A stretch of 64,000 nucleotides of DNA, taken from positions 2,001,501 through 2,065,500 of the forward strand of contig NZ_CP120635.1 of NCBI RefSeq assembly GCF_021353295.2. The letters are read 5' to 3'. Shown piece after piece: positions 1-8,403 of the stretch. A model generated the notes under the pieces. The model was not told the origin of the DNA, made no database searches, and was given only the letters and a program-made list of their open reading frames with translations. Origin of the DNA: Pseudodesulfovibrio thermohalotolerans (lineage in GTDB: Bacteria > Desulfobacterota > Desulfovibrionia > Desulfovibrionales > Desulfovibrionaceae). Made by a program: the position numbers and the translations under genes. How positions within the stretch are numbered: the first letter of the stretch is position 1; each line of letters begins with the position of its first letter.

Positions 1-1047
1 CAGCGCGTGGATGTGGCTACAGCCCGACTGGAATACTATGAATACCCCGCCGCCTTGCCCACTGTGGAGCTTTCCTCCATCAAGATGGACTTGTACCGAC
101 GCGACTTTACCATCAACGCCCTGGCCTTGCGCATCAACCCTGGGCGTTTCGGCCAGTTGGTGGACTTCTTCGGCGCCGACCGGGATATCCGCAACCGGAC
201 CATCCGCGTGCTGCATTCCCTGAGCTTCGTGGAAGATCCCACCCGTATTCTGAGGGCCATACGGTTCGAGCGGCGTTTCGATTTCCAGATCGGCGGTCAG
301 ACCATGCGCCTCATCAAGAACGCCCTTAACCTCAAGCTGTTCAGCAAGCTTTCCGGGACTCGTGTTATGCATGAGTTGCAGCTCATCATGAATGAGGATG
401 ACCCTCTTTCCTGCCTGCTGCGTATGCAGGAACTGGGGATCATGGAAGCCATCCATCCCCTCCTTTCCCTTGACAGGGATCGTATCCAGATTCTGACGGA
501 ATTGGCCAAGGTCCACAATTGGTACAAACTTCTTTATCTGGAACCGTCTGTTATCCCGTGGAAACTCTACATTCTGGGCATGACCATGGGCATCAAACGC
601 GAGGACATCGGCCAGGTGACCAAGCGGCTGCATTTCACCCAAAAAGAAGAACGGGATTTCTTCCAACTCCGGGATATGATCGGCGAGGCGCTGATGAAGC
701 TCATGGGCTGGAAGGAAGGGCGCTCCAAGTTGAGCCGCCTCTACCAGATTCTTCACCCTGTCCCGGTCGAGGGTGTTCTCTTTCTCATGGCGCGTAGCCG
801 AAAGGAATACATCAGGAGGAATATTTCTCAATATCTCGCAAGATTGCAATACATTGAGATAGATGTTAACGGCAAGGACCTCAAAAACATCGGCATTGAG
901 CCCGGCCCCATCTATACGGCCATTCTGGACAAGCTGATGATTGCCAAGATCGACGGTCGTGCTGAGACTCGTCACGAACAATTGAATCTGGCCAAGAGAT
1001 TGAACAGGGAACTCGCGGCGAGTTTCATCGAAAAGAGCGAGGACTAG
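1..1047 (+). CDS. tRNA nucleotidyltransferase/poly(A) polymerase family protein, 3' part
   Basis: The frame is open from base 1, so the gene begins before the window and only the C-terminal ~348 residues are visible. The segment RRDFTINALAL (from about base 97) and the following RAIRFERRFDF are the conserved body of class II CCA-adding enzymes/bacterial poly(A) polymerases, which add CCA or A residues to tRNA 3' ends. The catalytic head with the GxS and DxD residues must lie upstream and is not seen. In related bacteria this module is often fused behind DHH and CBS domains; whether that is so here cannot be judged. The tail (GPIYTAILDKLMIAKIDG) resembles the A-adding subgroup. CCA-adding, A-adding and poly(A) activity cannot be told apart from this part. 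Confidence 0.85.
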   Translation, partial: QRVDVATARLEYYEYPAALPTVELSSIKMDLYRRDFTINALALRINPGRFGQLVDFFGADRDIRNRTIRVLHSLSFVEDPTRILRAIRFERRFDFQIGGQTMRLIKNALNLKLFSKLSGTRVMHELQLIMNEDDPLSCLLRMQELGIMEAIHPLLSLDRDRIQILTELAKVHNWYKLLYLEPSVIPWKLYILGMTMGIKREDIGQVTKRLHFTQKEERDFFQLRDMIGEALMKLMGWKEGRSKLSRLYQILHPVPVEGVLFLMARSRKEYIRRNISQYLARLQYIEIDVNGKDLKNIGIEPGPIYTAILDKLMIAKIDGRAETRHEQLNLAKRLNRELAASFIEKSED

Positions 1048-1165
1048 GCGCTTTACCCCCTTGCCCTCCACGGGCAAGCCGTGTAGAAAATCAAGATGTT
1101 GGTATGTGCGAGCGGTTGTCGCCAACATATTCTTCAACCGCATGAAATTGAAACGGAAGTGGATA
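1048..1165. other. intergenic leader with two inverted repeats
   Basis: This 118-base gap holds a CTTGCCC/GGGCAAG hairpin (1060-1066 with 1072-1078) just after the stop codon; no T-run follows, so it is at best a weak terminator. A second repeat, ATGTTGG (1096-1102) with CCAACAT (1122-1128), encloses a nested GCGA/TCGC pair. It could fold in the leader of the HIT gene. No function is known to me. Confidence 0.35.
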
Positions 1166-1654
1166 ATGGATGTTCTGTGGGCGCCTTGGCGTCTTGAATA
1201 TATACTCGGTCCTAAACCCGAGGAATGCGTCTTTTGCATACCCGAGGGCACGAGTGAGGACGAGGAGCGTTGCATCCTCGCCCGCGGCGAACATTGTTTC
1301 GTAATTATGAACAAGTTCCCATACAACAACGGGCACCTCATGGTTACGCCTTACCGTCATGTGAGCCACCTGACGGATTTGACTTTGGAAGAGTCCCAAG
1401 ACTGTATGCTCTGGATAAGGCGCTGCATCGAAGTGCTGGAAAAGGCATTCCACCCTCAAGGGATCAATATGGGACTTAATCTGGGCGAGGCGGCAGGGGC
1501 CGGTATCGCTCAGCACATGCATTTTCAGATTGTCCCCCGGTGGAATGGGGACGCGTCGTTTATGGCCGTCTTCGGCGAGACCACGGTCATCCCCGAACAC
1601 CTGTCTTCAACCTACAGCCGTCTCAAGCCGCTGTTCGATGCAATAACAGCTTAG
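1166..1654 (+). CDS. HIT family nucleotide phosphorylase/hydrolase
   Basis: A 162-residue histidine-triad protein. The signature is AQHMHFQIVPRW near residue 117, i.e. H-x-H-x-Q as in Ap4A phosphorylase/ATP adenylyltransferase-type HIT proteins rather than the H-x-H-x-H of HINT hydrolases. Two cysteines (CVFC, about residues 19-22) near the N-terminus resemble the zinc-binding start of that subgroup. The frame stays open back to 1061, but ATG at 1166 is preferred because GGAAGTGG lies just upstream and the protein then starts with MDVLWAPWR, typical of the family. An ATG at 1142 in the same frame is a less likely alternative. It ends 9 bases before lapA. The substrate is inferred from the subgroup only. 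Confidence 0.85.
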   Translation: MDVLWAPWRLEYILGPKPEECVFCIPEGTSEDEERCILARGEHCFVIMNKFPYNNGHLMVTPYRHVSHLTDLTLEESQDCMLWIRRCIEVLEKAFHPQGINMGLNLGEAAGAGIAQHMHFQIVPRWNGDASFMAVFGETTVIPEHLSSTYSRLKPLFDAITA

Positions 1655-1663
1655 GAGAACCGC

Positions 1664-2023
1664 ATGCGTTTTATCAAGGTCCTGTTTCTGTTGGTGCTTT
1701 TTGTCTTTTCCATCTTGTTCTTCAGCCAGAACAATGATGTCCTGCTTCAGAACCTGGTACTGGTTCTCGATATTCCTTACGTAGCCACCCTGCATTCCAT
1801 TCCCCTGCCCTTCGGGTTCCTGATTCTGACCGCATTCGTGGCCGGCTCCCTGCTGACCATGATCTATTTCGCGGTGGATAAATTCCGCAGCGCTTCCAAG
1901 CTCAAGGAATGCCGCACCCGCATGGCCAGCCTGGAACAGGAACTCAACTCCCTGCGCAACATGCCTATCAGCGCGGATACCTCCTTCTCCTCCGTCGAGA
2001 CCAAGGAAGAGGAAAACGCCTAG
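1664..2023 (+). CDS. lapA: LapA-domain inner-membrane protein
   Basis: A 119-residue protein with two hydrophobic segments (about 4-22 and 42-68) and a short cytoplasmic coiled-coil-like tail (ASLEQELNSLRNM), the layout of LapA/YciS (DUF1049). In E. coli LapA works next to LapB in controlling lipopolysaccharide synthesis through turnover of LpxC. An AGGAG ribosome site precedes the ATG. The next gene is a LapB homologue 8 bases downstream, and this pairing is the strongest support for the call. The tail is acidic (ETKEEENA). Confidence 0.85.
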   Translation: MRFIKVLFLLVLFVFSILFFSQNNDVLLQNLVLVLDIPYVATLHSIPLPFGFLILTAFVAGSLLTMIYFAVDKFRSASKLKECRTRMASLEQELNSLRNMPISADTSFSSVETKEEENA

Positions 2024-2031
2024 GCGTCGTC

Positions 2032-3177
2032 ATGGGCTGGAATATCTTCAACCGCAAGAAGACGCCGAGCTTCACGAGAGATACGACTAGAGCCGCGGGA
2101 AACGGGGAGTCTCTGCCTGTGCAGGATACCCGTGCGGCCATAGAGGAACTCAGCAAGGTCGTCCAGAACGATCCGGAAGCGGTTGAAATCTATCTTGCGC
2201 TCGGCAGCCTCTACCGCTCTCAGGGCGAGATCGAGCGCGCTATCCAAATCAGAAACAGTCTTATTGTCAGGCCGGGCCTGGACCGAGAGTTCAAGGCCCG
2301 TGCCTGGTTCGAACTGGGCCGGGATTTTCGTCGCGCCGGTTTCCTCGATCGTGCGGAGAAGGCCTTTCATCAGGCTCGCTCTCTCGGACAGGACCCCATC
2401 TCCATTCATAGGGAAATGGCCCGCCTGACGGCCGAACGCGGCGACTACGAAAAAGCCGCCGAGTCCTATGGCCAGCTCGACCTGCCCTTGCCTCAGGCGC
2501 ATTTTCTGGTCCGTTTGGCCAAGGATCGTTTTGCCGAGGGTAATGTCTCTCAGGGCCATCGAGCCTTGCGCCATGCCATCCGTGCCTACCCCGGCGCGGT
2601 GGAGGCTTGGTTGGAGCAGATGACCCAGGCTTACAAGAGCGGCAATGCCGCCAAGGTCGGCGATATCCTCGCCCAAGCCTTGGCGCAGGTGGCACCCGAA
2701 CTGCGTTTCGTTCTTTTCGAGGGGCTGCTGCAGGCCTTGGCCCAGGCGGAAAAGGTCCGGGTCAATTCCTTTGGCGAGGAAAACGAGTGGTCTGGGACGT
2801 GTCCGGATCAAAAGATCGTTCAGGTTGTGATCCCCGTCATCGAGACCCAAGAGCCAGACGTCCTGTTGCTTCATTACGGAGCCCTGCTTCTCCTGCGCAT
2901 CGAGGACACGGAAAACGCCCGCCCCTGGCTTGAAAAGGCGCTCATGCTCAACGCCGATTTCTGGCAGGCGCGGCTTGAGCTGTTTGATCTGTCGCGAACC
3001 GAACAGACCTTGACGCCCTTCTTCAAGGAACAGCTTTCCTTTTTCATCGACCGGGCCAGACTGGTCCGGAGGTTCTTCTGCCGCCATTGCGGCCTGAAGC
3101 GCGATCAGCTCTTTTTCAACTGCCCGCGTTGCCATAGCTGGCACTCCATCGCCTTCAGAACCGAGATCAACGAATAA
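2032..3177 (+). CDS. lapB: LapB-like TPR protein with rubredoxin-type zinc domain
   Basis: A 381-residue tetratricopeptide protein whose C-terminus carries two metal-binding knuckles, CRHC (350-353) and CPRC (364-367), as in LapB/YciM. E. coli LapB scaffolds LpxC degradation by FtsH and so sets LPS levels. The repeats run from about residue 40 to 330. The start is ATG 2032, right after lapA; the frame is open further upstream but that part overlaps lapA and has no family character. Unlike E. coli LapB, the N-terminus (MGWNIFNRKK) shows no membrane anchor, so the protein may be held at the membrane through LapA. That last point is inference. Confidence 0.85.
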   Translation: MGWNIFNRKKTPSFTRDTTRAAGNGESLPVQDTRAAIEELSKVVQNDPEAVEIYLALGSLYRSQGEIERAIQIRNSLIVRPGLDREFKARAWFELGRDFRRAGFLDRAEKAFHQARSLGQDPISIHREMARLTAERGDYEKAAESYGQLDLPLPQAHFLVRLAKDRFAEGNVSQGHRALRHAIRAYPGAVEAWLEQMTQAYKSGNAAKVGDILAQALAQVAPELRFVLFEGLLQALAQAEKVRVNSFGEENEWSGTCPDQKIVQVVIPVIETQEPDVLLLHYGALLLLRIEDTENARPWLEKALMLNADFWQARLELFDLSRTEQTLTPFFKEQLSFFIDRARLVRRFFCRHCGLKRDQLFFNCPRCHSWHSIAFRTEINE

Positions 3178-3198
3178 TACAAGCGTACAGACCTTCTC

Positions 3199-5832
3199 GT
3201 GGTACAAAAAAAACTGACTCCTATGCTCGAGCAGTACCTCCGCTTCAAGGAGGAAAACCCGGGCTGCCTGCTTTTTTTCCGCATGGGCGACTTTTACGAG
3301 CTCTTCTTCGAGGACGCCGAGGTCGTTTCCCGCGCTGTCCAGATCGCCCTGACCAGCCGTAATCCCAACGACGAAAATCCCATTCCCATGTGCGGTATGC
3401 CTCACCATTCGGTGGAGCCCTACCTGAGTCAGCTTCTCGACAAGGGGTACAAGATCGCTGTCTGCGACCAGATCGAGGACCCCAAGGAGGCCAAGGGGCT
3501 GGTTAAACGCGACGTAACCCGCGTGCTCACCCCCGGCACCGTGGTCGAGGATTCCAATCTCAAGTCCAAGGCCAACAACTATCTCGGCGCACTCTATTGG
3601 GACAGCTCCAAGGACGCCGGCGGCATCGCCTGGCTCGATTTTTCCACGGGGCAATGGTCCGGCCTATACAGCCGCAAGGAGCCGGAGCTGTGGCAATGGA
3701 TGGTCAAGATCGACCCGAGCGAATTGCTTCTCCCGCAGGGGATAAAGGTACCGCCTCAGTTCATTGACCTGGCCGGTCAGGTTACGTCCGTTGCTCCTGG
3801 CGCGTTCTTCGATTTGGCCGGAGCGCGGAACCGCGTTCTGGAGATGCAGAAGGTTACGGACCTGGAAAGCCTCGGCCTTAAGGGCAAGGATGAACTTGTC
3901 AGAGCGTGCGGAGCGCTCCTTACCTATCTGGACCAGACACAGAAAGGCGAATTCGGACATTTGGGCGAATTCAAGCCGCTCAACCTTGGCAAGCATCTTC
4001 TCCTCGACGAAGTAACCGAACGCAATCTTGAGATTTTCCGTAGGCTTGACGGCAGAACCGGCCTCGGTACCCTGTGGCAGGTCATGGATCGGACCATGAC
4101 GCCGATGGGCGGTCGTTTGCTGGAAGCCCGCCTGCGACAGCCGTGGCGCAATCTTACGCCCATCGAAAAGACCCAGGAGTGCGTCGCTTTTCTCTTTGAA
4201 CGCGACCGCCTGCGTGGCGACATCCGGCACGGCCTGGATTCGGTCTACGATCTGGAACGGCTCTCTACCCGTATTTTTCTTGGCCGTGCGAATCCCAAGG
4301 ATTTCATAGCCCTGCGCCGCAGTTTGACCATGCTCCCCCCACTTCGCAAGCTTCTTGCCGAAGAGGAATCACTGGAGCAAGCCCAGGAGTTGAAGCGTAT
4401 CTTTAACAAATGGGACGCCATGGAGGACCTGTGCGCCCTGCTTGATGCCGCTCTGGTGGACAGCCCTCCGCCCGTAATCACGGACGGCGGCCTGTTCCGC
4501 AAAGGATACGATCCGGTTCTGGATGAGCTTATCGAGCTCAATGAACACGGCGAGGACCGGCTCAAGGAGCTGCATCAAGCAGAGCTGGCCAAAAGCGATA
4601 TTCCCAAGCTCAAGCTCGGTTTCAACAAGGTTTTCGGCTATTACTTCGAGGTTTCCAAAGCCTACAAGGGACAGGTGCCGGACCACTTCATCCGCCGTCA
4701 GACCCTGGTCAACAGCGAACGGTACATCACTCCCGAGTTGAAGGAGCTTGAGGACAGGATCATTTCCGCCAGTGAAGAACGCAAGAGCCTGGAATACAAA
4801 TTGTTCCAGGAGTTGCGCGAATTGCTGGCCAAGGCCCGTTCCCGGTTCCTGTTCATGGCCGACGTGGTCGCCTCGCTGGACTACTGGCAGGGACTGGCCG
4901 AGGCCGCACGGGTCAACGAATGGACCCGGCCTGTTCTGCACGAAGGGCTTGAGATTGATATCGAGCAGGGACGCCATCCTGTGGTCGAGGCGGCTATGGG
5001 CGCGTCCAACTACATCCCCGGCGACCTCCGAATGGACGAGAGCCGCCGCATCCTGCTTATTACCGGCCCGAACATGGCAGGTAAATCCACGGTGCTGCGC
5101 CAGGTGGCGATCATGACCATCATGGCGCAGATCGGCTCCTTTGTTCCGGCCCGGAGCGCACGCATCGGTCTGGCGGACCGTGTCTTTTCGCGGGTGGGCG
5201 CTTCGGACAATCTGGCTCAGGGGCACTCCACATTCATGGTCGAAATGACCGAGACCGCGCGCATCCTGAGACAGGCCACCAAACGGAGCCTGGTCATTCT
5301 CGACGAGATCGGCCGGGGCACCAGCACCTACGACGGCCTTTCGCTCGCCTGGGCCGTGGTCGAGGAATTGTCCACTCGCGCGGGCGGGTCGGTTCGCACT
5401 CTGTTCGCCACCCATTATCACGAATTGACCAGCCTGGAAGGCAAGATCGAGGGACTGCGGAACCTCAACATCGCGGTCAAGGAGTGGAAAGGGGATATCG
5501 TGTTTTTACGCAGGCTTGTTCCCGGACCGGCAGATCGGAGCTACGGCATCGAAGTGGCCCGTCTTGCCGGGGTGCCCCGCCCCGTGGTGGAGCGCGCCAG
5601 GGAAATCCTTGCGAAGCTCGAAGAAAAATCGCAGGATAGTCAGGCTAAAGGGGCTGTTGACCGCGCGTCCCAGACCTTGCTGCCCGGCTTCGGCGCACCG
5701 CCCATCAAGATCGACCGCGAGTTGTGCGAACACCCGATTATTACCCAGCTCACGGACCTGGACGTGGACGGTATGACTCCCATCCAGGCGCTTATGCTTC
5801 TCAATCAGTGGAAGGACATGATTAAGGACTGA
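3199..5832 (+). CDS. mutS: DNA mismatch repair protein MutS
   Basis: An 877-residue MutS1, full length for the family. The N-terminal mismatch-binding loop with the Phe-x-Glu pair is visible (GDFYELF, about residues 31-37), and the ATPase has Walker A GPNMAGKST at 623-631, Walker B LVILDEIGRG and the FATHYHEL motif. It recognises mispairs and small loops and starts MutL-dependent repair in the cytoplasm. The start is GTG 3199, giving MVQKKLTPMLEQYLRFK as in homologues; the ribosome site is poor. ATG 3223 is possible but would remove conserved residues. It ends 3 bases before the lipoprotein gene, suggesting co-transcription. Confidence 0.97.
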   Translation: MVQKKLTPMLEQYLRFKEENPGCLLFFRMGDFYELFFEDAEVVSRAVQIALTSRNPNDENPIPMCGMPHHSVEPYLSQLLDKGYKIAVCDQIEDPKEAKGLVKRDVTRVLTPGTVVEDSNLKSKANNYLGALYWDSSKDAGGIAWLDFSTGQWSGLYSRKEPELWQWMVKIDPSELLLPQGIKVPPQFIDLAGQVTSVAPGAFFDLAGARNRVLEMQKVTDLESLGLKGKDELVRACGALLTYLDQTQKGEFGHLGEFKPLNLGKHLLLDEVTERNLEIFRRLDGRTGLGTLWQVMDRTMTPMGGRLLEARLRQPWRNLTPIEKTQECVAFLFERDRLRGDIRHGLDSVYDLERLSTRIFLGRANPKDFIALRRSLTMLPPLRKLLAEEESLEQAQELKRIFNKWDAMEDLCALLDAALVDSPPPVITDGGLFRKGYDPVLDELIELNEHGEDRLKELHQAELAKSDIPKLKLGFNKVFGYYFEVSKAYKGQVPDHFIRRQTLVNSERYITPELKELEDRIISASEERKSLEYKLFQELRELLAKARSRFLFMADVVASLDYWQGLAEAARVNEWTRPVLHEGLEIDIEQGRHPVVEAAMGASNYIPGDLRMDESRRILLITGPNMAGKSTVLRQVAIMTIMAQIGSFVPARSARIGLADRVFSRVGASDNLAQGHSTFMVEMTETARILRQATKRSLVILDEIGRGTSTYDGLSLAWAVVEELSTRAGGSVRTLFATHYHELTSLEGKIEGLRNLNIAVKEWKGDIVFLRRLVPGPADRSYGIEVARLAGVPRPVVERAREILAKLEEKSQDSQAKGAVDRASQTLLPGFGAPPIKIDRELCEHPIITQLTDLDVDGMTPIQALMLLNQWKDMIKD

Positions 5833-5835
5833 TCC

Positions 5836-6282
5836 ATGCGTAAATTCGTCATTCTCACCGCCCTCCTCCTCTTTGGATTAACCGTGCTGTCGAGCTGTGC
5901 CTTGGGGCGCAAGCAGTGGCCCCAGGCGACCAGGAGTGAGGACCGTTTCACTCTCAAGCTCATTGAAGGCGTGCGGCAGGATGGATGTCTGGTCCTCGAA
6001 GTGGGCGTTGGCGGTGCGAAGGAACGGCTGTGGCGCGCCAGTGTCCTTTATGAAGCCGTTGGCGACGGCGAGGGACAGGGCTGTGTCGGATGTCCGTTCG
6101 TCCCCCGCAATGCGCAGCATTTCACTAGCGGCCAGGAGGGATTCGACCTGGACGGCAATGTCCTGAAGTTGAGCATCTGCGGGCTTGAGCCGGGCGTCGA
6201 GTACAGGTTTCGGGTATCCGGCAAGAACGAAATTTCGACCATGCCCTTGCAGTACACCGACGTGTACCGGGCCGAGCCCTAA
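5836..6282 (+). CDS. small putative lipoprotein of unknown function
   Basis: A 148-residue protein with a short basic start, a hydrophobic stretch and a lipobox LSSC (Cys at about residue 21), so it is probably lipid-anchored in the envelope. The rest is a compact soluble domain with four further cysteines, two in a GCVGC pair, and a C-terminal segment (LEPGVEYRFRVSG) that looks like a fibronectin-type beta strand. I do not recognise a family. It sits between mutS and lysA with a 3-base gap to mutS. Codon use looks like that of its neighbours. Confidence 0.75.
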   Translation: MRKFVILTALLLFGLTVLSSCALGRKQWPQATRSEDRFTLKLIEGVRQDGCLVLEVGVGGAKERLWRASVLYEAVGDGEGQGCVGCPFVPRNAQHFTSGQEGFDLDGNVLKLSICGLEPGVEYRFRVSGKNEISTMPLQYTDVYRAEP

Positions 6283-6377
6283 AGCCGGACATTCCTTTTA
6301 TATCTGAAAAGTATTGGATGATATCTTTTTTTAGGGCGTATTGATCCCCATACATCTTTATCAGGAGATCGAACCTC

Positions 6378-7616
6378 ATGCATCATTTCGAACATCGGGA
6401 CGGCGTTCTTTTTGCCGAGGAAGTCAGTGTTTCCGAGCTGGCAAGCCAGTACGGCACTCCGCTTTATATTTATTCCACCGCGACTTTCAAGCGGCATTTC
6501 CACGCTTTCGATTCCGCTTTCAACGAACTGGACCACCTGACCTGTTTTTCGGTCAAGGCCAACTCCAATCTGTCCGTGCTCAAAATGCTCGCCAAAGAAG
6601 GAGCGGGCATGGATATCGTTTCCGGCGGCGAACTCTACCGCGCTCTTAGGGCCGGTGTTGATCCCGGCCGGATCGTCTATTCCGGCGTGGGGAAGCGGGA
6701 TTCCGAGATTCGCGAGGCTCTGGAAGCGCGTATTCTCATGTTCAACGTCGAGTCTTTGGCGGAACTGGAACGCATCAACCAGGTGGCGGAGGAAATGGGC
6801 ACCGTCGCGCAAATCAGCTTCCGCATCAATCCGGATGTGGACCCGCAGACCCATCCCTATATTTCTACCGGAATGCAGAAGAACAAGTTCGGATTGGACA
6901 TTGATCTGTCCATGGAGGCCTACAAGCGGGCCGCCGAACTCGCGCATATCGAGCCTGTGGGCATGGACTGCCACATCGGCTCCCAGTTGACCAGCCTGGA
7001 TCCGTTCCTGGAGGCCCTGGACAAGCTCCTGGTCTTCTATGAAAAGCTCGGGGAGCTTGGAATCAAGATCAAGTATCTCGATCTGGGCGGTGGCCTGGGC
7101 ATTCCCTACAACGAAGAGGAACCGCCCCACCCCGCCGAATTCGGCAAGGCGCTGAGCGAGAGACTCAAGGGGCTGCCTCTCAAGGTCATCCTTGAGCCCG
7201 GGCGTGTCATCGCGGGCAACGCGGGCATCCTGGTAACGGAAGTGGTCTATACCAAGTCCAATCCGACCAAGAATTTCCTCATTGTGGACGCGGCCATGAA
7301 CGACCTGGTCCGCCCGAGCCTCTACGGTTCCTATCACCGCATCGCCGAAGTCGAGTCCAAGGGACGTGAGCCCAAGGTCTATGACGTGGTCGGCCCCATC
7401 TGCGAGTCCGGCGACTTCCTGGCCCGCGACAGGGAGCTGCCCGCCGTCGAACAGGGTGAGCGGCTGGTGCTATACTCGGCCGGAGCCTATGGCTTCACCA
7501 TGTCCTCCAACTACAACTCCAGGCCGCGCGCCTGCGAGCTGTTGGTGGATGGAGACAAGGTCATTGTCGCCCGGAAACGGGAAACGTACGATGATCTCAT
7601 AGAAAACGAACTCTAG
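6378..7616 (+). CDS. lysA: diaminopimelate decarboxylase
   Basis: A 412-residue PLP enzyme that decarboxylates meso-diaminopimelate to lysine, the last step of lysine synthesis. Lys60 in CFSVKANSN is the expected PLP lysine. MDIVSGGELYRAL, CHIGSQL, EPGRVIAGNAG and CESGDF (active-site Cys and Glu) are all present, and the length is normal. An AGGAG ribosome site precedes ATG 6378. The 95-base gap before it is AT-rich and may hold a promoter, but I see no clear lysine riboswitch, which would need more room. dapA, an earlier step of the pathway, lies at the far end of the window. A strong terminator follows at 7625-7652. Confidence 0.96.
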   Translation: MHHFEHRDGVLFAEEVSVSELASQYGTPLYIYSTATFKRHFHAFDSAFNELDHLTCFSVKANSNLSVLKMLAKEGAGMDIVSGGELYRALRAGVDPGRIVYSGVGKRDSEIREALEARILMFNVESLAELERINQVAEEMGTVAQISFRINPDVDPQTHPYISTGMQKNKFGLDIDLSMEAYKRAAELAHIEPVGMDCHIGSQLTSLDPFLEALDKLLVFYEKLGELGIKIKYLDLGGGLGIPYNEEEPPHPAEFGKALSERLKGLPLKVILEPGRVIAGNAGILVTEVVYTKSNPTKNFLIVDAAMNDLVRPSLYGSYHRIAEVESKGREPKVYDVVGPICESGDFLARDRELPAVEQGERLVLYSAGAYGFTMSSNYNSRPRACELLVDGDKVIVARKRETYDDLIENEL

Positions 7617-7624
7617 CTCGAAGG

Positions 7625-7652
7625 GCCGGAGGTTCGCCTCCGGCTTTTTTTT
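7625..7652 (+). terminator. rho-independent terminator of lysA
   Basis: An 8-bp perfect stem GCCGGAGG/CCTCCGGC with a TTCG tetraloop is followed by eight T. It ends only 10 bases before the rsmE start codon. Confidence 0.9.
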
Positions 7653-7662
7653 CGGATTTGCC

Positions 7663-8403
7663 ATGGCGCGATTGAACTCCTTCTTCCTGCCGGTGGACCA
7701 ATGGCCTGCTAATTGCGGCGGCACCGTCATCCTCACCGGCCCCGAGGCCCGGCACATGGGCACCATCCTGCGCACGGAACGGAACCAGATGGTCCGTTTA
7801 TTTGACGGACAAGGGCGCGACGGACTGTTCAAGGTGCTTGATATTGCAAAGAATCGCGCTGAATTGGAGGCCGTTGAGCTGGCCGAGCATCCAGAGCCCG
7901 AGGGCGGGTTGACCCTGGCTATCGGCTGGGGCAAATCCAAGCGGCGCGACTACCTTCTGGAAAAAGCCGTGGAGCTCCAGGGGCGTGGGATCGTCTTCTG
8001 GCGGGCCGTGCGCAGCCAGGGAACGCCGCCCGACGATCCGAAAGCCACCTGGAACGAGAAATTCATCCAGGCGGCAAAGCAATGCGGAGCCGTCCGCCTT
8101 CCTGATCTGGAGACGGTTCCCGGAGGTTTGGATGGATTGATTTCCCGTGCCGGAAATTTCGACAACCTCTATTTGGCCTGGGAAGCGGAAGAGGTCACCG
8201 TTCCTCTGTCGCCGTCAATGCTTTCCAAAGGGCGCACTCTTGTAGTAATCGGTCCCGAAGGCGGTTTTGACTTCGCCGAAGCGGACAGGCTTATCAAGGC
8301 CGGCTTTGTCCCGGTTACGCTTGGCCCATCCATCCTGCGGTGGGAGACCGCCGCCGTCTACTGCCTTAGTCTCGCCTTGTTTGGTGAACAGGATAGGTCA
8401 TGA
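7663..8403 (+). CDS. rsmE: 16S rRNA (uracil1498-N3)-methyltransferase
   Basis: A 246-residue SPOUT-class methyltransferase that modifies U1498 of 16S rRNA with S-adenosylmethionine. The N-terminal PUA-like part shows GPEARHMGTILR and LFDGQGRDG; the C-terminal trefoil knot shows VVIGPEGGF and LGPSILRWETA. The start codon lies just after the lysA terminator with no Shine-Dalgarno sequence between, so it is either translated from a leaderless message or from read-through. The stop overlaps the start of rarA (ATGA). Confidence 0.95.
   Translation: MARLNSFFLPVDQWPANCGGTVILTGPEARHMGTILRTERNQMVRLFDGQGRDGLFKVLDIAKNRAELEAVELAEHPEPEGGLTLAIGWGKSKRRDYLLEKAVELQGRGIVFWRAVRSQGTPPDDPKATWNEKFIQAAKQCGAVRLPDLETVPGGLDGLISRAGNFDNLYLAWEAEEVTVPLSPSMLSKGRTLVVIGPEGGFDFAEADRLIKAGFVPVTLGPSILRWETAAVYCLSLALFGEQDRS

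Noticed and set aside
1061..1165. N-terminal extension of the HIT protein
   Set aside because: The added residues have no family character and the only good ribosome site points to ATG 1166.
2020..3654. 544-codon open frame on the minus strand across lapB and mutS
   Set aside because: Shadow of two well-supported plus-strand genes; no ribosome site and no recognisable motif.
6283..6377. Lysine riboswitch before lysA
   Set aside because: Only 95 bases are available, shorter than the aptamer, and no matching pairings were seen.
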